This document shows, piece by piece, positions 59,267 to 64,000 of a DNA stretch of 64,000 bases (position 1 is its first letter; every line of letters begins with the position of its first letter). The translations under genes and the position numbers were made by a program. The notes under the pieces were generated by a model. It did not search any database. It worked only from the letters and a program-made list of their open reading frames with translations, and was not told the origin of the DNA. Origin of the DNA: Peptostreptococcaceae bacterium (GTDB lineage: Bacteria > Bacillota > Clostridia > Peptostreptococcales > Peptostreptococcaceae); contig CABIZO010000005.1 of NCBI GenBank assembly GCA_902363255.1, positions 62,001-126,000 of the forward strand. The letters run 5' to 3'.

Positions 59267-60607
59267 ATGAAGCTCTTAACATTTAAAGGAGGAATACATC
59301 CTCCATATAATAAAGAGTATACAAATCAAATTGCTTTAAGAAAAGCAGAGGCGCCAAAAGTAGTCTACATACCTCTACAACAACACATAGGGGCACCAGC
59401 AAAACCTATAGTTGAAGTAGGAGATGAGGTAAAAAAAGGACAAAAAATTGGTGAACCTCAAGGATTTGTATCAACTTATATTCATTCATCTGTTTCAGGA
59501 AAAGTTATTGGCATAGAACAACATGAAATTCCTGGGGGAAAAGGACTTTGCATTGTAATCGAAAATGACTTTAAAGAAGAATTAGATGAAAGTATAGGAC
59601 CAAAGGGAGATTTAGAAACATTAGACTCAAAGGATATTATAAAATATATCCAAGAAGCAGGAATTGTTGGAATGGGTGGAGCAACATTCCCAACGCATGT
59701 TAAATTATCACCACCACCAGATACAAACATTGATGTAGTTATTTTAAATGGGGCGGAATGTGAACCATATCTTACAGCTGACCATAGACTTATGGTAGAA
59801 AATCCTGAAGATGTAGTCTTTGGGATAAGAGTAATAATGAAGGCTTTAAATGTTAAAAAAGGATATATTGGTATCGAAGTTAATAAGCCAGATGCTATAG
59901 AAGTTGTAACAAATGCTGCTAAAGGATTTGAGGATGTAGAAGTAGTAGGGTTAGAAGTTAAGTATCCACAAGGAGCAGAAAAACAATTAATTTATGCATG
60001 TACAGGAAGGGAAGTTCCATCAGGAGCATTACCAGCAGCTGCAGGGGCAGTAGTTGACAATGTTGGAACGGCAGCTCAAATAGCAAAAACAATAAAAACA
60101 GGATTACCATTAATTGAAAGAATAACAACAGTAACAGGAAGTTGCATAAAAGAACCTGCAAACTTAATAACAAAAGTTGGGACTGTAGTTTCTGAGATAA
60201 TTGATCAATGCGGCGGATTTAAAGAAGACGTAAAAGTAGGTAAGTTTATAATGGGTGGGCCTATGATGGGTATGACTCAATATACAACAAATATAGTTAC
60301 TAATAAAGGATCTTCAGGAATACTATGTATATCTGCAGAAGAAGCAAAGATAGATGAGCCAAGTAACTGTTTAAGATGTGGTAGATGCACAGAAGTATGT
60401 CCAGCATTTTTGCAACCGTTATATATAAGTGCTAATTCTTTAAAAGGTGACTTTGAAAGAGCGGCTGAACATAGAGCCCTTGATTGTATAGAATGTGGAT
60501 CTTGCTCATTTATATGTCCAGCAAGAAGACCATTAGTAGAATCTATAAGAAATGCTAAAAGACAAATTCAAGCTATGAGAAGAAAACAACAAGCGGCTAA
60601 GAAATAA
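59267..60607 (+). CDS. rnfC: Rnf complex subunit C
   Basis: RnfC is the peripheral NADH/FMN and iron-sulfur subunit of the ion-pumping ferredoxin:NAD oxidoreductase. The 446-residue protein begins with the RnfC barrel segment KGGIHPPYNKEYT. It has GIVGMGGATFPTHVKL (NADH/FMN-binding), GAECEPYLTADH, YPQGAEKQLIY and two [4Fe-4S] motifs: CLRCGRCTEVCP (about 373-384) and CIECGSCSFICP (about 412-423). It is the first gene of rnfCDGEAB and has a GGGGAGG ribosome site. Confidence 0.96.
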   Translation: MKLLTFKGGIHPPYNKEYTNQIALRKAEAPKVVYIPLQQHIGAPAKPIVEVGDEVKKGQKIGEPQGFVSTYIHSSVSGKVIGIEQHEIPGGKGLCIVIENDFKEELDESIGPKGDLETLDSKDIIKYIQEAGIVGMGGATFPTHVKLSPPPDTNIDVVILNGAECEPYLTADHRLMVENPEDVVFGIRVIMKALNVKKGYIGIEVNKPDAIEVVTNAAKGFEDVEVVGLEVKYPQGAEKQLIYACTGREVPSGALPAAAGAVVDNVGTAAQIAKTIKTGLPLIERITTVTGSCIKEPANLITKVGTVVSEIIDQCGGFKEDVKVGKFIMGGPMMGMTQYTTNIVTNKGSSGILCISAEEAKIDEPSNCLRCGRCTEVCPAFLQPLYISANSLKGDFERAAEHRALDCIECGSCSFICPARRPLVESIRNAKRQIQAMRRKQQAAKK

Positions 60608-60625
60608 TAGTTAGGGGGAAATAAT

Positions 60626-61612
60626 ATGGAAAACAAGTTTATTGTATCATCATCACCTCATATTAGAAGCAATGAAGATACGTCTTATATAATGAAACAA
60701 GTAGTACTTGCCCTTGTACCAGCAGCCCTTGCTGCAGTGTATTATTTTAGAGCTAGTGCTTTATTCGTAATGTTCTTCTGTATACTGGGTACAGTTGGAT
60801 CAGAATTTATATGGCAAAAAGTAACTAATCAAAAAAGTACGATAGGAGATTTCTCTGCAGTAGTAACAGGATTATTACTTGCATTTAACGTTCCAGCATC
60901 ACTTCCATGGTGGATGTGTATATTAGGTGGAGTATTTGCAATAATAGTTGTAAAAATGGTATTTGGAGGAATTGGGAATAACTTTGTTAACCCAGCTCTT
61001 GCAGGTAGAGCATTCTTATTGGCATCATTCCCAGTAGCTATGACTGCTTGGACAAAAACTGGTGTAAATTGGGTAAGTTCAGGAAGTCTAGATGCAGTAT
61101 CAACTGCTACACCACTTAGTTTCTTAAAAGCAGGTGCAGCTGGACTAGAACCATTAAAAGAAAGTGGAGTATCACTTGTAGATATGGCCTTAGGTAACAT
61201 AGGTGGTTGTATAGGTGAAACATGTGCAATATTAATACTTCTTGGAGGAGTTTATCTAATTTATAAGGGAATCATTTCTTATATTATGCCAGTATGTTAC
61301 TTAGGTACAATATTTATATTAAGCTTTTTATTGGGTGGATTTAGTTTTGAGTTCGCAATGTTCCAAATTTTAGCAGGTGGTGTTATGTTAGGTGGATTCT
61401 TTATGTTAACTGATTATACTACATCACCTATGACAAAAAAGGGACAAATCATATATGCTGTTTTAGCTGGGGTTATTGCAACAGTAATAAGATTATATGG
61501 TGGTTATCCAGAAGGATGTTCATATTCAATATTACTAGCAAACGTTGCCACTCCGTTAATAGATAAATTTGTAAATAACAGAGTATTTGGGGAGGTGGCT
61601 AAGAGTGAATAG
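60626..61612 (+). CDS. rnfD: Rnf complex subunit D
   Basis: A 328-residue integral membrane subunit with about nine TM helices. The covalent FMN site is the STATPLSFLK motif (about residue 173, threonyl-FMN), and GNNFVNPALAGRAFL and DYTTSPMTKKG are conserved family loops. It starts 18 bases after rnfC behind AGGGGG. Confidence 0.96.
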   Translation: MENKFIVSSSPHIRSNEDTSYIMKQVVLALVPAALAAVYYFRASALFVMFFCILGTVGSEFIWQKVTNQKSTIGDFSAVVTGLLLAFNVPASLPWWMCILGGVFAIIVVKMVFGGIGNNFVNPALAGRAFLLASFPVAMTAWTKTGVNWVSSGSLDAVSTATPLSFLKAGAAGLEPLKESGVSLVDMALGNIGGCIGETCAILILLGGVYLIYKGIISYIMPVCYLGTIFILSFLLGGFSFEFAMFQILAGGVMLGGFFMLTDYTTSPMTKKGQIIYAVLAGVIATVIRLYGGYPEGCSYSILLANVATPLIDKFVNNRVFGEVAKSE

Positions 61613-62171
61613 TATATTAAAATTAGGATTGAACTTGTTTGTTATTTGTGCAGTTGCTGCAGGACTTTTAGCTGGAACGAACCAAATAACAGCTCCTTTA
61701 ATAGAACAAAGAAATGAACAAGCTAACAATGAAGCAAGACAATCTGTGTTACCTGGAGCTCAAGAATTTAAAATACTTGATAGTAGTGAGTATAAAAATG
61801 ATTCTGATGTTGAAGTTGTAGAAGTATATGAAGGTACAAATGGATCTGATGTGGCAGGTTATACTATAAAGGTTCTCCCAAAAGGATATGGTGGAGAAAT
61901 AGAACTTATGGTAGGTATAGCAGTTGATGGAACTATATCAGGCATTAATATAGGAAATATGTCTGAAACACCAGGACTTGGAGCTAAATCAAAGGAAGAA
62001 TCTTTCTATGGTCAATATGCAGGAAAACCAGCAACTGAACTTAGTGTCGTGAAAAGTGGGACTGCAGGGGAAACAGAAATACAAGCAATATCAGGTGCTA
62101 CTATTACATCTAATGCTGTAACAAATGGTGTAAATACAGCAGTAGAAGTATATGATAGCATTAATAAATAA
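61605..62171 (+). CDS. rnfG: Rnf complex subunit G
   Basis: A 188-residue subunit with one N-terminal TM helix and an extracytoplasmic domain carrying covalent FMN. The FMN threonine lies in AISGATITSNAV (about residues 164-175). GTG 61605 is chosen because GGGGAGGT is 7 bases upstream; an earlier TTG at 61587 overlaps that site. It overlaps rnfD by 8 bases, giving coupled translation. Confidence 0.95.
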   Translation: MNSILKLGLNLFVICAVAAGLLAGTNQITAPLIEQRNEQANNEARQSVLPGAQEFKILDSSEYKNDSDVEVVEVYEGTNGSDVAGYTIKVLPKGYGGEIELMVGIAVDGTISGINIGNMSETPGLGAKSKEESFYGQYAGKPATELSVVKSGTAGETEIQAISGATITSNAVTNGVNTAVEVYDSINK

Positions 62172-62187
62172 ATAGGGGGACAATAGT

Positions 62188-62781
62188 ATGAATCTAGGAA
62201 AGATATTTAAAAATGGTATTATTGATGATAACCCAACCTTTGTTCAAGTTATAGGTATGTGTCCGACTCTAGCTGTAACAAGTTCTGCCATAAATGGTAT
62301 GGGTATGGGTCTTTCAACAGCTGTTGTTTTAACATGTTCAAACTTAGTTATTTCATTACTTAGAAAAGTAATACCAGATAAAATAAGAATACCAGCATTT
62401 GTAGTAGTTATAGCGACTTTTGTTACAATAGTACAAATGGTATTAAAGGCTTATGTACCAGCATTAGATAATGCCCTTGGATTGTATATTCCATTAATAG
62501 TTGTTAACTGTATAATATTAGCGCGTGCAGAAAGTTTTGCATCTAAAAATGGACCAGTAGAATCTGCAGTAGATGGTATAGGAATGGGTCTTGGATTTAC
62601 TTTAGCTCTTACAGTATTAGGAGCAGTAAGAGAATTATTAGGAGCAGGATCAATATTTGGTTTAAGTATATTTGGTGCTTCTTATCAACCAGCTTTATTA
62701 TTTATACTACCTCCAGGTGCATTCTTGACTTTAGGATTCTTAATGGCAATATTTAATAAAGTAGTAAAGAAAAAGGCTTAA
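62188..62781 (+). CDS. rnfE: Rnf complex subunit E
   Basis: A 197-residue membrane subunit with six TM helices. It has NPTFVQVIGMCPTLAVTSSA near the N-terminus and NCIILARAESFASKNGP and AVRELLGAG, including the conserved cysteine region that in Rnf holds an in-membrane iron-sulfur cluster together with RnfA. It is homologous to RnfA; AGGGGG ribosome site. Confidence 0.96.
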   Translation: MNLGKIFKNGIIDDNPTFVQVIGMCPTLAVTSSAINGMGMGLSTAVVLTCSNLVISLLRKVIPDKIRIPAFVVVIATFVTIVQMVLKAYVPALDNALGLYIPLIVVNCIILARAESFASKNGPVESAVDGIGMGLGFTLALTVLGAVRELLGAGSIFGLSIFGASYQPALLFILPPGAFLTLGFLMAIFNKVVKKKA

Positions 62782-62796
62782 TAGGGGGGAAGTTAT

Positions 62797-63372
62797 ATGT
62801 ATTATATATTATTATTTCTAAGTATTGTTCTTGTTAACAACGTTATAACTTCACAATTCTTAGGTATATGTCCTTTCTTAGGAGTTTCTAAGAAGGTTGA
62901 TACAGCAGTTGGAATGGGAGTAGCGGTTACTTTCGTTTTAGCATTAGCATCAGTAATTACGTATTTTATACAAAAATTATTAGATATAACAAATACAGGT
63001 TTCTTGCAAACCATAGCATTTATATTGGTAATAGCTTCAATAGTTCAGTTTGTTGAAATGGTTATAAAAAAGATGAGTCCATCTTTATATCAAGCACTTG
63101 GTGTTTATTTACCACTTATTACGACTAACTGTGCTGTACTTGGTATTGCATTAGTAAATGTTCAAAATAACTACAATATAGTAGCAACTTTAATAAATGG
63201 TGCAGGTGCAGGAATAGGTTTTACATTAGCCATAGTATTATTTGCTGGAATAAGAGAAAGACTAGAATTAGCAGATATACCTGAAGCTTTCCAAGGATAT
63301 CCAATAACATTAATAGCAGCAGCGTTAATGTCAATAGCTTTCTTAGGATTCACAGGATTAATACAATTATAA
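62797..63372 (+). CDS. rnfA: Rnf complex subunit A
   Basis: A 191-residue membrane subunit, homologous to RnfE but inserted in opposite orientation. Signature NNVITSQFLGICPFLGVSKK near the start and LPLITTNCAVLGIALV in the middle hold the paired cysteines. It starts 15 bases after rnfE with GGGGGG. Confidence 0.96.
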   Translation: MYYILLFLSIVLVNNVITSQFLGICPFLGVSKKVDTAVGMGVAVTFVLALASVITYFIQKLLDITNTGFLQTIAFILVIASIVQFVEMVIKKMSPSLYQALGVYLPLITTNCAVLGIALVNVQNNYNIVATLINGAGAGIGFTLAIVLFAGIRERLELADIPEAFQGYPITLIAAALMSIAFLGFTGLIQL

Positions 63373-63388
63373 AATAGGGGGTGATTTT

Positions 63389-64000
63389 GTGAGTATATTA
63401 AAAGCAATTATACTTTTAGGTGGTTTAGGATTAATATTCGGAGCAATACTAGCCTATGCATCTAAAAAATTTGCAGTTGAAGTAGATGAAAAAGAAGAAA
63501 AAATACTTGCAGTACTTCCTGGAGCAAACTGTGGTGGCTGTGGATTCCCAGGATGTGGAGGTATGGCAGCTGCAATAGCATCAGGAAAAGCACCAGTCAA
63601 TGGATGTCCAGTTGGTGGGCCAGCAGTAGCAGCTAAAGTAGCCGAAATAATGGGTGTTGAAGTTAGTAGTGGCGAAAGAATGGTAGCAGCAGTAAAATGT
63701 AGCGGGACTTGTGATAAAGCAAAAGATAAATATGAACATCAAGGTTTAAAAGATTGTAGAGCTGCAGCAGCATTAATTGGAGGAGCGAAAGGTTGTAGTG
63801 CAGGATGTTTAGGATTTGGAACTTGTGTATCTGTATGTAAATTTGACGCTATTAAAATAGAAAATGGTGTAGCAGTAGTAGATGAAGAAAAATGTGTAAA
63901 TTGTGGTAAATGTAGAGAGGTATGCCCAAAAGCTTTAATAGTAGAAAAAACAGCTAGCAAAGAAGTATTTGTAAAATGTAATAGCCATGAATTTGGTAAA
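63389..64000 (+). CDS. rnfB: Rnf complex subunit B (3' end beyond window)
   Basis: The first 204 codons of rnfB, starting GTG 63389 behind AGGGGGTGA. It has one N-terminal TM anchor (about 5-26), then LPGANCGGCGFPGCGGMAAA, the [4Fe-4S] cluster region of RnfB, and CVNCGKCREVCPK, the start of the ferredoxin-like domain. RnfB accepts electrons from ferredoxin. The frame runs off the window, so more cluster motifs are expected downstream. Confidence 0.96.
   Translation, partial: MSILKAIILLGGLGLIFGAILAYASKKFAVEVDEKEEKILAVLPGANCGGCGFPGCGGMAAAIASGKAPVNGCPVGGPAVAAKVAEIMGVEVSSGERMVAAVKCSGTCDKAKDKYEHQGLKDCRAAAALIGGAKGCSAGCLGFGTCVSVCKFDAIKIENGVAVVDEEKCVNCGKCREVCPKALIVEKTASKEVFVKCNSHEFGK

Overview
The DNA is AT-rich, with clostridial ribosome binding sites (AGGAGG or GGGGG) and some GTG and TTG starts. 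It carries a CdeC-like cysteine-rich exosporium protein, a CcpA, a 7-alpha-hydroxysteroid dehydrogenase, an Rnf complex and a polA-coaE-transglycosylase run. Together these point to a spore-forming anaerobe of the Peptostreptococcaceae (Clostridioides / Paraclostridium / Paeniclostridium relatives). The species cannot be fixed from the sequence alone. I see no phage, insertion sequence or CRISPR array.

Layout. 1-6 kb: MerR regulator, the nickel-insertion protein LarC, a tiny zinc-ribbon gene with an in-frame UGA, a PadR regulator with a membrane partner, and a FUSC-type membrane protein. 6-12 kb: CcpA, then a PHP phosphoesterase and a three-gene Fbp-type ABC importer behind a good sigma-A promoter. 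12-19 kb: a complete histidine-degradation operon (hutH-hutU-ftcD-hutI-fchA). 19-22 kb: 7-alpha-HSDH, a small lysine-rich protein, BioY behind a BirA-type operator, and a zinc phospholipase C family protein. 22-29 kb: a spore-surface region with an acidic/lysine-rich protein, a structured ncRNA, CdeC between two propeller-like proteins, and a SpoVB-like flippase. 29-39 kb: MocR regulator, aminopeptidase, lipoprotein, phosphoesterase, PutP, a YmaF-like His-rich protein, a lipase-like hydrolase and pdxST. 39-44 kb: an ECF sigma factor, a membrane protein and an ABC transporter that share a promoter motif. 44-52 kb: DUF1848 protein, tRNA-Leu, polA, coaE, lytic transglycosylase, orphan peptide-binding lipoprotein and HMA protein. 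52-56 kb: LytTR/AgrC-like two-component system with a YhfC-type membrane protein and a lipoprotein. 56-59 kb: EEP-family protein, VOC protein and SPOR-like protein. 59-64 kb: rnfCDGEA and the start of rnfB.

How they work together: the hut operon turns histidine into glutamate and passes a one-carbon unit to tetrahydrofolate. Rnf couples ferredoxin:NAD redox chemistry to ion pumping. PdxST makes PLP. CdeC, the YmaF-like protein and the acidic protein all have sigma-E/K-like promoters, so they are probably late-sporulation genes.

Most notable observations: (1) a probable undescribed selenoprotein, a 51-codon zinc ribbon whose in-frame UGA replaces a cysteine conserved in the YfgJ family and is followed by a SECIS-like hairpin; (2) an identical spaced promoter motif (TTAAAACT-N14-TACGAATA) before the ECF sigma gene and before its neighbouring ABC operon; (3) a roughly 230-nt structured ncRNA with its own promoter and terminator; (4) an intergenic element present twice with a compensatory base-pair change; (5) two genes whose best start codon is AUU.
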